NCBI GenBank assembly: GCA_028284805.1
Contig: JANQQZ010000115.1
Coordinates: 1-38,022, forward strand
Origin: Phycisphaerales bacterium
Lineage (GTDB): Bacteria > Planctomycetota > Phycisphaerae > Phycisphaerales > UBA1924
Length of the DNA stretch: 38,022 nt
Direction: 5' to 3'
Below the pieces are notes generated by a model. It saw only the letters and a program-made list of their open reading frames with translations, ran no database searches and was not told the DNA's origin. Positions 25,390 to 36,167 of the stretch are shown here, in pieces; position 1 is the first letter of the stretch; every line of letters starts with the position of its first letter. The position numbers and the translations under genes are program-made.

Positions 25390-26954
25390 CACTTCGCCCT
25401 CCGGAACGCCAGCACGTTCAGGTTGTTCTCCTCGTCCGCCTCGAACCCCTCGGGCCACTCGTTCACCCGATCCCGAGGCCACTGCCTGAACGACAGCTCG
25501 TACAGCCCATCATCCTCCCGCAGCAGCAGCTTCACCCGCTGGCCCACCAACTGCGGCGCCATCGAGTCCACACAGATCGACTGCACCCGCGTCACGCCCC
25601 CTCCCTCAGACTGGTCGCGCTCGTCCCAATCCAGCACCTTGAACCGGTACACCGCGTAGCCGCCGCTGAGCACCTCGACGATGTCCTCGCGGATCCGCAT
25701 CTCCCACGGGCTCACCTCCGCCCACGATCCCACGAACGGGCGCTCGTCCTCCTGCCCGCCGACCCCGACCCCCGTCCACACCAACCGCGAATCGCGGTTG
25801 CCCTCCTCGAGTTCCGTCACCAACCGCAGCCGACCGAACTCGTCGATCAGATACTCAGCGTCGAACGTGCGCCCGCGCAGCGCCACCAGATCGCTCCCCT
25901 CGCCCAACTCGAGCGACTCGGTCCGAAGCGTCAGCGTTCCCCCTGAACCGCGACCCGACGACCAGTCCAGAACGCGGAACACCATCCGCTCCGTCTCCCC
26001 GTTCCAGGAGGGCAGGGCCATCTCGATGGTCTCACCATCGCACTCCATGGTGGGCCCCATCGGGCCACCAACCTGGTGGTGCACCATCGTCAGGTTCTTG
26101 ATCTCGCGTTTGGGACGCTCCACCGGATCACCGACCGCCGCGACCGCCGGCGCCCCGGCAATGCCCGCCACCGATCCACCCGAGCCGCCCCCGGCCAGCA
26201 TCACACCCAGGGCAACCGTCCCCAAACCAACCGCCGCCACTGCCCCGATCGCGACCGCCTTCGTCAGCACGCCCGCCCCGCCCGTCGCGCCCGCCGCAAG
26301 CCCGATCTTCCCGAGCGACGCAACCGTTTCCGCGGTCGGCACCACGGCTCCCGCCACAGACTTGCCAGCGAGCACCATCGCCCCGCCCAACGCGCCGACG
26401 CCCGCGATCTCCACGCCGCCCCTGCCGAGTTCAACGTGCAACCGCTTCAGCGCCCGATCGATCCGACGGCTCATCGTCCCCGAGTTCACCCCCGCCTCAG
26501 ACGCCATCGCCGACTGCGTCCGCCCCAGCAGGAACCGCGACACCAGCACGTCCCGGTCCTCGTCACGCAAACGCTCGAGCGCAGCATCCACCAGAGGCTC
26601 GATCACTTTCCAGGTCCGCTCCGTCGGGTCATCGCTCAGCCGCTCGCTCGCGGCCACCCGCTCCGCTTCGCGCCGCACCTTCAGCGACCGCTGCGCATCG
26701 ATCGCCGTCCGCGTCGCGCACCGGTGCAGCCATGCCCCCGCGTTGCTCGTGATCTCCCCCGCGTGCCGAGCGAGCTTCAGGAACGTCTCCTGCGTCGCAT
26801 CCTCCGCGTGCCCCCGATCACCCAGCACCCGCAGGCACGTCGCCAGCACCATCCGCTGGTACCGCTCCAGCAGCACCTCGAACGCCCGAGGGTCCCGCGA
26901 CGCCGCGAAGGCCCGAACCGCCTCGATATCCGTCAACGCTCCGCCGTAGCTCAT
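25389..26954 (-). CDS. ECF-type RNA polymerase sigma factor fused to a membrane segment and C-terminal extracytoplasmic domain
   Basis: 521 residues from ATG 26954 behind a consensus GAAGGAGG. Sigma region 2 is at about 20-95 (YQRMVLATCLRVLGDRGHAEDATQETFLKLA is the diagnostic stretch, residues 32-62) and region 4 at about 115-175 (LRDEDRDVLVSRFLLGRTQSAMASE). Instead of ending near 190, the protein continues through an Ala/Gly-rich part and a hydrophobic segment (about 232-254) into 260 further residues. The final part (FEADEENNLNVLAFRRAK) resembles by eye the ending of the planctomycete TIGR03067 domain. The fusion suggests a sigma factor tethered to and controlled at the membrane, without a separate anti-sigma gene. 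The pseudopilin gene is translationally coupled downstream. Confidence 0.85.
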   Translation of the reverse strand: MSYGGALTDIEAVRAFAASRDPRAFEVLLERYQRMVLATCLRVLGDRGHAEDATQETFLKLARHAGEITSNAGAWLHRCATRTAIDAQRSLKVRREAERVAASERLSDDPTERTWKVIEPLVDAALERLRDEDRDVLVSRFLLGRTQSAMASEAGVNSGTMSRRIDRALKRLHVELGRGGVEIAGVGALGGAMVLAGKSVAGAVVPTAETVASLGKIGLAAGATGGAGVLTKAVAIGAVAAVGLGTVALGVMLAGGGSGGSVAGIAGAPAVAAVGDPVERPKREIKNLTMVHHQVGGPMGPTMECDGETIEMALPSWNGETERMVFRVLDWSSGRGSGGTLTLRTESLELGEGSDLVALRGRTFDAEYLIDEFGRLRLVTELEEGNRDSRLVWTGVGVGGQEDERPFVGSWAEVSPWEMRIREDIVEVLSGGYAVYRFKVLDWDERDQSEGGGVTRVQSICVDSMAPQLVGQRVKLLLREDDGLYELSFRQWPRDRVNEWPEGFEADEENNLNVLAFRRAK

Positions 26955-27022
26955 GACCGACCTCCTTCACCAAGGAGACGGCCCCCAACCCCCATCCCTG
27001 CGCGCACCCAGCCGAATCGACC

Positions 27023-27059
27023 AAAAAAGAAACAAGCCCCCGGGACAGTCCCGAGGGCT
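27023..27059 (-). terminator. Rho-independent terminator after tRNA-Gly
   Basis: On the minus strand an 11-bp stem AGCCCTCGGGA/TCCCGGGGGCT (one G-U pair) with a CTG loop is followed by TGTTTCTTTTTT. It begins 5 nt after the tRNA 3' end. Confidence 0.85.
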
Positions 27060-27063
27060 CCAA

Positions 27064-27135
27064 AGCGGGTGATCGGATTTGAACCGACGACATTCACGTT
27101 GGCAACGTGACGCTCTACCACTGAGCTACACCCGC
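27064..27135 (-). tRNA. tRNA-Gly (anticodon GCC)
   Basis: 72 nt on the minus strand. Acceptor stem GCGGGTG/CACCCGC, D-arm GCTCAGTGGTAGAGC, anticodon stem CACG/CGTG with loop TTGCCAA (anticodon GCC), T-arm GTCGGTTCAAATCCGAT, discriminator T. CCA is not encoded. Confidence 0.97.
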
Positions 27136-27176
27136 CTGAACCACTCACGTGGTCCACGGCATCCGCCGCGGGTGGA

Positions 27177-27205
27177 AACATACACCCGGATCGGTCGCCG
27201 GTCAA
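27177..27205 (-). promoter_or_regulatory. Promoter of tRNA-Gly
   Basis: On the minus strand TTGACC (27205-27200), a 17-nt spacer, TATGTT (27182-27177). The start would fall about 35 nt before the mature tRNA. It lies in the 97-nt gap downstream of dsbD. Confidence 0.6.
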
Positions 27206-27232
27206 CGGAATCGGCTCTCAGGGCCCGCCCCT

Positions 27233-29257
27233 TCAGTCCGCGGCCGCCAAGCTCCCGCCCCGTGCACGCTCGATCGCCTCCAGAACCTGCCCGGACGTGT
27301 ACGCATTGGCGATCCAAGGGCCGTCCGGAAGCCCGGGGCCGTAGACCGCCAGCGTCGGGATCCCCGTCTGGCCAAGGTCCGAGAGCCGCTCCCACCCCGG
27401 GGCAGACCGCGACGTCAGGTCCACCGTGATCGGCACAACCTCCTCCCCGACCAAAACCGATTTCACAGGCTCCGCGTCCAGCACCGCTGCCTTGAGCGCC
27501 TTGCAGTTCAGGCACCACTCAGCCGTAAAGTCCATCACCACGACCTTGCCCGAGTCCATAGCGAGCGAGGCCACCTCGGGCGAGTACCGATTCCAGCCCT
27601 CGGTCGTGAACCCGCCCCGTAGCTGCGACAGGATCTCCTGCTCGGTCGTCCACCGCGACTTTGCCGATGCCGTCTGATTCATCGCCACCCACACACCGCT
27701 CGCCGACAGCAGCAGCGCGAACGCGCCGAACACCGCCATGGGCACCGCAGATGCATTTGTGATCCGAAGCGTCCGCCATACCAGCCACACGCCAGCCGCC
27801 ACGACAAAGCCCGCCACCGCCCACCAGTGCAGCACCCTGCCGATGTAGGGCATCTCCGCCGCCAACGCCAGCATGCCCGCTCCGATGAAGTACGCCCCAG
27901 CCGCCATCAGCAGAAGCGCCATGACCTGCTTCACCAGATCGCTCGCTGGCCCTGTCTTGGGCACCCGGCTCACCAACTGCGGGAAAAGGCTCAGCACCAG
28001 GTACGGCGCCCCCATCCCAACGCCCATCGACACGAAGACCGCCCCGGTCGCGACCGCCGAACCGCTCGCCGCAGCCGCCGGAAGCAAAGCACCGACGATG
28101 AAACCGAAGCAAGGCAAACCCAGCAACGCCGTGAACACACCGAAGAGCAACGCCCCACCAGGCTTGTCAGGCTTCGGCGTAAAGCGGTAGACCCACTGCG
28201 GCAACGTCAGCTCGAAGTACCCAAACAGCCCGAACGCGAACACGAAGATCGCCACGCCGATCCCCGCCGTCAGGTACCAATACCCGAAGAGCTGGCTCGG
28301 ATCCGCAAACCCCTCGAGCAGCAGCACAGGCAGCGCCAGCGCGCTCCAAAACGTCACCACACCGACAAACATCCACAGCCCGAGCACCAGCGCACGCCCC
28401 CGGCTCTCACCAGCGTGCTGCGTCAGCGTCATGATCTTGATCGGGATCACAGGCAGCACGCAAGGCGTCAGGTTCAGCACGAACCCGCCGACCAGCCCCC
28501 CAGCGATCAGCGCCCAGATCAGCAGCCCCGAGTCTCCGCCTGGCAAAGCGAAGAAACCAAGGAACTTCACGCCGCCAGATTCGGTGACCTCGCCAGCCAC
28601 GTCGCCCGCGGCGCCGTTATCCGATCCGCCAACACCCTCGTCCCTCACCAGTTCCGCAAAGACGCTCGCATCGAAACCAGCAAAGTCCTCGTTCACCTCG
28701 ACGGGCGCAGGCGTTGCCGTCACCGTCAGCACCACCTCCACCGATTCGGTCTGCGGCATGTAGCACTGCTCGTCGTCGCACGCCTGCAGGCTCACCGACA
28801 GCGGCACACGAAGCTCCCCCTCCGGCGCATCCTCCGCGATCAGCAGAGGCACATACGCGATCGCACGCCCCTTGTACGTCGGAACCTCCACCGTCGCGGG
28901 CCCCACGCCAGTCACGTTCGGCACCATCGCCGGCTTCGGCTCGGGCCACTGCACCGGACCGACCACGCCAAGCCCACCCACCTCGCCCTCGACCACCACC
29001 TCGGCGCGGATCGCAAACTCGGCGATCTCGGGCGGCAGCACGTCCTGCACCGCCGCGGGCCACGAATGCAACGCATCCCCGTGATCGAGGATCACCGCGA
29101 TCACCGCCTGCCCGCCCGGCGCGACCTCCGCCGCGCTCGCGACCGCCGACACCTCGACCTGCGGCACATCGTCGAACCCGAACTGCCCGGAAGCACCGCT
29201 CGCGGCCGTTGCCGCCAGCACCACCCCCAGCACCCGTCTCACGAGACCTCGAAGCAT
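27233..29257 (-). CDS. dsbD: Thiol:disulfide interchange protein DsbD
   Basis: 674 residues from ATG 29257, preceded by AGAAGGA with 8-nt spacing; the frame is open to 29401 but without a signal there. A signal peptide (1-24) leads to the periplasmic alpha domain, whose redox pair is in ACDDEQCYMP. The membrane beta domain has eight or so segments with both conserved Cys: LTPCVLPVIP and GLPCFGFIVG. The C-terminal thioredoxin-like gamma domain has AEWCLNCKALK. All six redox Cys are therefore present. DsbD carries electrons from cytoplasmic thioredoxin to periplasmic isomerases and cytochrome maturation factors. The gene is single, divergent from fliM. Confidence 0.95.
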   Translation of the reverse strand: MLRGLVRRVLGVVLAATAASGASGQFGFDDVPQVEVSAVASAAEVAPGGQAVIAVILDHGDALHSWPAAVQDVLPPEIAEFAIRAEVVVEGEVGGLGVVGPVQWPEPKPAMVPNVTGVGPATVEVPTYKGRAIAYVPLLIAEDAPEGELRVPLSVSLQACDDEQCYMPQTESVEVVLTVTATPAPVEVNEDFAGFDASVFAELVRDEGVGGSDNGAAGDVAGEVTESGGVKFLGFFALPGGDSGLLIWALIAGGLVGGFVLNLTPCVLPVIPIKIMTLTQHAGESRGRALVLGLWMFVGVVTFWSALALPVLLLEGFADPSQLFGYWYLTAGIGVAIFVFAFGLFGYFELTLPQWVYRFTPKPDKPGGALLFGVFTALLGLPCFGFIVGALLPAAAASGSAVATGAVFVSMGVGMGAPYLVLSLFPQLVSRVPKTGPASDLVKQVMALLLMAAGAYFIGAGMLALAAEMPYIGRVLHWWAVAGFVVAAGVWLVWRTLRITNASAVPMAVFGAFALLLSASGVWVAMNQTASAKSRWTTEQEILSQLRGGFTTEGWNRYSPEVASLAMDSGKVVVMDFTAEWCLNCKALKAAVLDAEPVKSVLVGEEVVPITVDLTSRSAPGWERLSDLGQTGIPTLAVYGPGLPDGPWIANAYTSGQVLEAIERARGGSLAAAD

Positions 29258-29418
29258 CGTTGCCGTCCTTCTCACGCTGACCTCAGACCCAACGCCCTGC
29301 CAATCCGCCCGGGCCCCAAATTGTTCCAACCCGAAGCGTCCCCCGGATCCCTCAAGCCCGCCTCGCCCGCTCGACGATAACCACTCCGGACTCGCAATCA
29401 CCCCCGGAGCCCAGCCCC

Positions 29419-30456
29419 ATGTTCGCTGACGTCCTCGACCAGTCCGAGATCGACGCCCTGCTCAGCGCCGTCGACTCGGGCGAAGTCGAAGACACGGCGG
29501 AGGGAGCACAGGTCTTCAGCCGGGGCCGCCATACAGGCGACAACGTCGAGGTCCGGGCATACGACTTCAAGCGCCCCGAACGCGTCTCGAAGGACCAGAT
29601 GCGGTCCCTCCAGACCCTGCACGAGGCCTTCGCCCGCAACTTCGGAGCCGCTCTCTCAGGCTTCCTCCGGACCATCGTCGAGGTGAAGGTCGCCACGTGC
29701 GAGCAGATGACCTATTCCGAGTTCATCTCGGGTCTGCCCAACCCCACCAGCTTCAACCTCATCCAGCCCGACAAGCTCGAGGGCCAGATGTGCCTCGAGA
29801 TCAGCCCGCTCATCATCTACCCGATCATCGACCGCCTTCTGGGCGGCACCACCCAAGACCTCTTCATCCCGCAACGCCCACTCACCCTCATCGAGACCCG
29901 CCTGATCTCCAACATCACCAGCCGAGGCCTCGACGCCCTCAGCGAGTCCTGGGCGGGCGTGAAGCAGCTCATCTTCGACATCGTCGCCACCGAGTCCAAC
30001 CCCCAGCTCGTCCAGATCGTCCCCCCGAACGAGGTGGTGGTCGTCGTCGGCTTCGAAATCAAGATGTCCAACCGCGCGGGCACCATGAACCTCTGCATCC
30101 CCTACAACGTGATCGAGCCGGTCATGGAGGAGCTCAGCGCCCAGTCCTGGTTCGCCGCCGGCAAGCACGTGACGGATCCGACACACCGCGAACGCATCGG
30201 CGTCTCGCTGGGCCGAGCTTCCGTCCGCGTCGCGGGCATCCTCGCAAAGACCACCATGACCGTGGGCGATCTCGCCACCCTCGCCCCGGGCGACATCATC
30301 ACCACCGACAAGCCCGCGACCCAACCCGTCGCGATCCGCGTGGAAGGCGAGAGCAAGTTCTGGGCCGCGATCGGGCAGATCAAGGGCAAACGGGCTCTCA
30401 GGGTGGTCGCCCCGGTCAAGCCGGGCCAGAAACCGCCCAAGCAGCGCCCCCACTGA
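29419..30456 (+). CDS. fliM: Flagellar motor switch protein FliM
   Basis: 345 residues, full length. The N-terminal CheY-binding peptide LDQSEIDALL (6-15) is intact. The middle domain has FARNFGAALSGFLRT and NPTSFNLIQPDKLEGQMCLEISP followed by the GGTTQDL loop of the GGXG type. The C-terminal SpoA domain covers about 255-340 (RIGVSLGRASVRVAGILAKTTMTVGDLATLAPGD begins it near 254). FliM forms the C-ring with FliG and FliN and sets rotation direction. No other flagellar or chemotaxis gene lies nearby, so the gene is isolated. No clear sigma28 or sigma54 promoter was seen in the 161-nt gap to dsbD. Confidence 0.95.
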   Translation: MFADVLDQSEIDALLSAVDSGEVEDTAEGAQVFSRGRHTGDNVEVRAYDFKRPERVSKDQMRSLQTLHEAFARNFGAALSGFLRTIVEVKVATCEQMTYSEFISGLPNPTSFNLIQPDKLEGQMCLEISPLIIYPIIDRLLGGTTQDLFIPQRPLTLIETRLISNITSRGLDALSESWAGVKQLIFDIVATESNPQLVQIVPPNEVVVVVGFEIKMSNRAGTMNLCIPYNVIEPVMEELSAQSWFAAGKHVTDPTHRERIGVSLGRASVRVAGILAKTTMTVGDLATLAPGDIITTDKPATQPVAIRVEGESKFWAAIGQIKGKRALRVVAPVKPGQKPPKQRPH

Positions 30457-30491
30457 AGGCCGACGGATCCGCAACCTACCTACCAGAACCA

Positions 30492-30521
30492 TTGACCCAG
30501 CCGCCCCGAGCCCTCTACTGT
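30492..30521 (+). promoter_or_regulatory. Promoter of the nusA-infB operon
   Basis: TTGACC (30492-30497), 18-nt spacer, TACTGT (30516-30521). The predicted start near 30528 gives a leader of about 265 nt before nusA. Confidence 0.55.
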
Positions 30522-30529
30522 TCAGCGAG

Positions 30530-30731
30530 AGCCCGGGCGTCCCGGGCTAACCACCAGACACCGGCACCCGGCGTCCGATGCCGACCGGTGGCGTCTCGGA
30601 GATCCGCATGAGCTGAACCAAGCCATGCCGCGACGGCCCGGCTCACCCCTCTCACGGGATCGCCAGGGCCAGGTCTTCCGAGAGGCCACGGGGGTGCCAT
30701 CAGCCCTGTGGCCTTGTTGCGTTGTACGCAA
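30530..30731 (+). promoter_or_regulatory. Structured leader upstream of nusA (three stem-loops)
   Basis: The 338-nt gap between fliM and nusA contains no convincing gene. It holds three clear inverted repeats: AGCCCGGG-CGT-CCCGGGCT (30530-30548), a 10-bp stem GGCCACGGGG/CCCTGTGGCC (30684-30693 with 30704-30713, one G-U pair), and TTGCGT-TGT-ACGCAA (30717-30731). The first lies at the predicted transcript start. The last two are adjacent, within 110 nt of the start codon. No T-tract follows any of them. Since NusA acts on RNA hairpins during pausing and termination, autoregulation through this leader is plausible, but this is inference. Confidence 0.4.
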
Positions 30732-30794
30732 GGCCCCGACCGAAGCAAGAGCCCCAGCGACAACCAGACAACCAAGATCCCCAGGAACCGACCC

Positions 30795-32174
30795 GTGAAC
30801 ATGAACACCCAGGAAATGATCCGCATCGTCGACTCGATCGCACGCGATCGAAACATCGAGCGGTCCCTCCTCATCGCAGACCTTGAGCAGGCCATGATCT
30901 CCGCGGCCCGCAAGTACTTCGGAACCATCGACGCCGACGAGTTCACCTGCACCATCGACCCCATCGACGGCTCCATCGACCTCAAGCGTCACGGCGAGGA
31001 ACTCGAGATCCCACCAGCCGACTTCGGACGCATCGCGGCCCAGACCTTCAAGCAGGTCATGATCCAGCGCTTCCGCGACGACGAGCGCAACTCCATCCTC
31101 GACGAGTTCTCCAAGCGCGTCGGCGAGATCGTCACGGGCACCGCGCAGCGATACGAGGGCGGTGCCCTCGTCGTCACGATCGACCGCGCCGAATCCTTCA
31201 TGCCCCGCTCCGAGCAGATCCCGGGCGAGCAGTTCGAGCCGGGCGACCGCGTCCGCTGCATGATCCTCGACGTCCGCGAGCAAGGCTCTCAGGTCAAGAT
31301 CGTCATCAGCCGCGGCCACCCCGACTTCATCCGCCGCCTCTTCGAGGTCGAGGTCCCCGAGGTCGCCGAGCGCATCATCGAGCTCAAGGCGATGGCCCGC
31401 GAGGCCGGCTACCGCACCAAGATCGCAGTCGCCTCCATCGACTCCCGCGTCGATGCCGTCGGCGCCTGCGTGGGCGTCCGGGGCTCGCGCATCAAGAACA
31501 TCGTCGACGAGCTCAACGGCGAGAAGATCGACATCGTCCGCTGGAACGAGTCCAGCCAGATCCTCATCCAGAACGCGCTCAAGCCCGCCGAGGTCCACGA
31601 GATCAACCTCTGCTTCGAGCTCGGGCGCGCCACCGTCGTCGTCCGCGACGACCAGCTCAGCCTCGCCATCGGCAAGCGGGGCCAGAACGTCCGCCTCGCC
31701 GCCCGCCTCACAGGCTGGGACATCGACATCCTCACCCCCGAGGAGTTCGACAAGGGTCTCGCGACCCTCAACGAGACCCTCACCGCGATCGAGGGCATCG
31801 AGGAGTCACACCTCGACCGCCTCGCCGCCCTCGGAATGGTCAGCGTCTTCGACATCGAAGAGGTCGGCCCGGAGGTCCTCGTCAACGAGATCGAGATCTC
31901 GGAAGAGCTCGCGAACACCATGGTCGAGATCGCCGCCGAGAAGGCGAAGGTCGTTGCCGAGCAGCAGCAGAAGGAAAAGGAAGAGGCCGAGGCACGGCGC
32001 AAGGAAGAGGAGGCCGCGAGCGCCGCACTGCTGGGCGAGTTCGCGGGCGATGCACCAGCCGACACCGAGGCCGACGCCGCGGCAGCCCTCATCCTCGGGG
32101 GCGAAACCCCCGCCGACTCACCCGCCGAAACCCCCTCGAACGAGAACGCCCCCGAGCAACCCAGCGACAGCTGA
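30795..32174 (+). CDS. nusA: Transcription termination/antitermination protein NusA
   Basis: 459 residues from GTG 30795, with AGGA 8 nt upstream; ATG 30801 is the alternative. The N-terminal RNA polymerase-binding domain (about 1-108), S1 domain (about 110-180, GEIVTGTAQRYEGGALVV) and the two KH domains (VGACVGVRGSRIKNIVDELNGEKI; SLAIGKRGQNVRLAARLTGW) are in the usual order. A helix-hairpin segment (HLDRLAALGMVSVFDIEEVG) and a Glu/Lys-rich then acidic Ala/Pro tail follow. It is the first gene of the translation operon; infB begins 30 nt later. rimP, which normally precedes nusA, is absent here. Confidence 0.96.
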   Translation: MNMNTQEMIRIVDSIARDRNIERSLLIADLEQAMISAARKYFGTIDADEFTCTIDPIDGSIDLKRHGEELEIPPADFGRIAAQTFKQVMIQRFRDDERNSILDEFSKRVGEIVTGTAQRYEGGALVVTIDRAESFMPRSEQIPGEQFEPGDRVRCMILDVREQGSQVKIVISRGHPDFIRRLFEVEVPEVAERIIELKAMAREAGYRTKIAVASIDSRVDAVGACVGVRGSRIKNIVDELNGEKIDIVRWNESSQILIQNALKPAEVHEINLCFELGRATVVVRDDQLSLAIGKRGQNVRLAARLTGWDIDILTPEEFDKGLATLNETLTAIEGIEESHLDRLAALGMVSVFDIEEVGPEVLVNEIEISEELANTMVEIAAEKAKVVAEQQQKEKEEAEARRKEEEAASAALLGEFAGDAPADTEADAAAALILGGETPADSPAETPSNENAPEQPSDS

Positions 32175-32204
32175 TCGAACGACAGACACACACGGAGCTT
32201 TTCC

Positions 32205-34982
<2,778 letters not shown>

Positions 34983-34987
34983 CAGTC

Positions 34988-35350
34988 ATGACCGTCAACT
35001 CCCGTAGTTCGCTGCTCACTCCTGTCGCAGCGTCGCTATTGCAAGTCTTTGCGTTAGTCTTGCTGATGCTGTCAAATGTTGAACTCGTACTGCCCGTTGC
35101 GCTCTTTGGATCACCAGCCATCATCGGATTGGCTGTATCCATCCTCCTCCAAATGGGAGAGCAGAGAGCAGTCCAACGAGGCTGGCACGTGATCCATGCG
35201 GGCGTGGTGATTCTGATCTTTGCAGTTGGTGTCACAGCGTATTCATGGCTTCGTGAGCCGATGCCAACCCTTCAATTTGTGGGAGCCTTAGCAATCTTCG
35301 TTGTCTCGCTTGAGAATCTTGCAAAGCTGTACCCTGCCAAGAAGTCATGA
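34988..35350 (+). CDS. Small four-helix membrane protein with atypical base composition
   Basis: Not recognised. 120 residues from ATG 34988; GTG 34979, overlapping the infB stop as GTGA, would add three residues, and neither has a good Shine-Dalgarno. Hydrophobic segments lie at about 10-29, 31-55, 67-87 and 94-112, with a basic C-terminus (PAKKS). G+C counted by hand over 35041-35340 is 155 of 300, against roughly 58-62% in two 60-nt samples of infB nearby, and codons such as GTT, CTT, TTG and GCA are common here but rare in its neighbours. The stop overlaps the DUF503 start as ATGA. It sits inside an otherwise conserved infB-ylxP-rbfA order, so it is probably a recent insertion that kept translational coupling. 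Confidence 0.8.
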   Translation: MTVNSRSSLLTPVAASLLQVFALVLLMLSNVELVLPVALFGSPAIIGLAVSILLQMGEQRAVQRGWHVIHAGVVILIFAVGVTAYSWLREPMPTLQFVGALAIFVVSLENLAKLYPAKKS

Positions 35351-35733
35351 TCATCGGCGTCCTCCAAGTCGAACTCGACATCCCCGGCGCCGAGTCCCTC
35401 AAAGACAAGCGCAGCGTTGTGAAGTCCGTCAAAGACAAGCTCCACCGCGAGCACCTCGTCTCCGTCGCCGAGGTCGCCCAGCAGGACAACATCACCACCG
35501 CCATCCTCGGCTTCGCCCTCGTCGGCTCCGAAGGCCGAAAGATCGGCCAGACCCTCGACCGCATCTGCGAGAAGCTCCGCTCCCTCCACGACGCCGACGT
35601 CGCCGCAACCCGCCGCCACCTCATCCGGGGCGACGCCCCCGTCCGCGAGCATCAGGCCGAACCCATCGACCACGACTATGTGCAGCAGATGATCGCCGAC
35701 GCCAAGGCCTTCGAAGAGAACCAATCACGATGA
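35347..35733 (+). CDS. DUF503 (YlxP-like) protein
   Basis: 128 residues. The N-terminal MIIGVLQVELDIPGAESLKDKRSVVKSVKDKL is the DUF503 signature (first part, residues 1-32, with key SLKDKR), followed by VSVAEVAQQDN and ALVGSEGRKIGQTLDRI. In Firmicutes ylxP lies between infB and rbfA, as here, and is thought to work with ribosome biogenesis factors; its function is not settled. The last 35 residues extend beyond the usual family length. It is coupled at both ends by ATGA overlaps. Confidence 0.88.
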   Translation: MIIGVLQVELDIPGAESLKDKRSVVKSVKDKLHREHLVSVAEVAQQDNITTAILGFALVGSEGRKIGQTLDRICEKLRSLHDADVAATRRHLIRGDAPVREHQAEPIDHDYVQQMIADAKAFEENQSR

Positions 35734-36167
35734 GCCAACGCTCAGACCAAGTCGCAGGCCTCCTCCGCGAGGCCATCCAGAAGGTCATCGCCAAGGGTCT
35801 GCACGACCCTCGCATCAAGGGGCTCATCACCGTCACGCGCATCACCGTCTCCGAGGACCTTCACTCGGCAACCGTGTACGTCTCGGTGATGCCCGAGCAG
35901 CACCGAGACCTGACCATGCACGGCTTGCACGCCGCCGCCAAGCACATCCGCCACCAGATCTCCGACGCACTCGCCCTCCGGCGCACGCCCGACCTGCTCT
36001 TCAAGCCCGACGCCGCCGCGGCCCGCCAGGCCGCCGTCCTCGACGCCCTCGCCAAGGTCGCCAGCGAGCCCGAAACCGAGCCCGCCGAATGGGGGGCCGA
36101 GCCGCCCGAGAGCGCCAACAATCCCGCCAGCGAGCAGAACCCCGAGGCCGACGACGACGACCGATGA
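35730..36167 (+). CDS. rbfA: 30S ribosome-binding factor RbfA
   Basis: 145 residues from ATG 35730, overlapping the DUF503 stop as ATGA. The KH-like core is clear: SDQVAGLLREAIQKVIAKG, GLITVTRITVSEDLHSATVYVSV, and HIRHQISDALALRRTPDLLFKPD. RbfA binds the 30S subunit and helps mature the 3' end of 16S rRNA. An acidic, Glu/Pro-rich tail of about 35 residues follows the core. truB, the usual next gene, is not present; the next gene starts by another ATGA overlap. Confidence 0.93.
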   Translation: MSQRSDQVAGLLREAIQKVIAKGLHDPRIKGLITVTRITVSEDLHSATVYVSVMPEQHRDLTMHGLHAAAKHIRHQISDALALRRTPDLLFKPDAAAARQAAVLDALAKVASEPETEPAEWGAEPPESANNPASEQNPEADDDDR

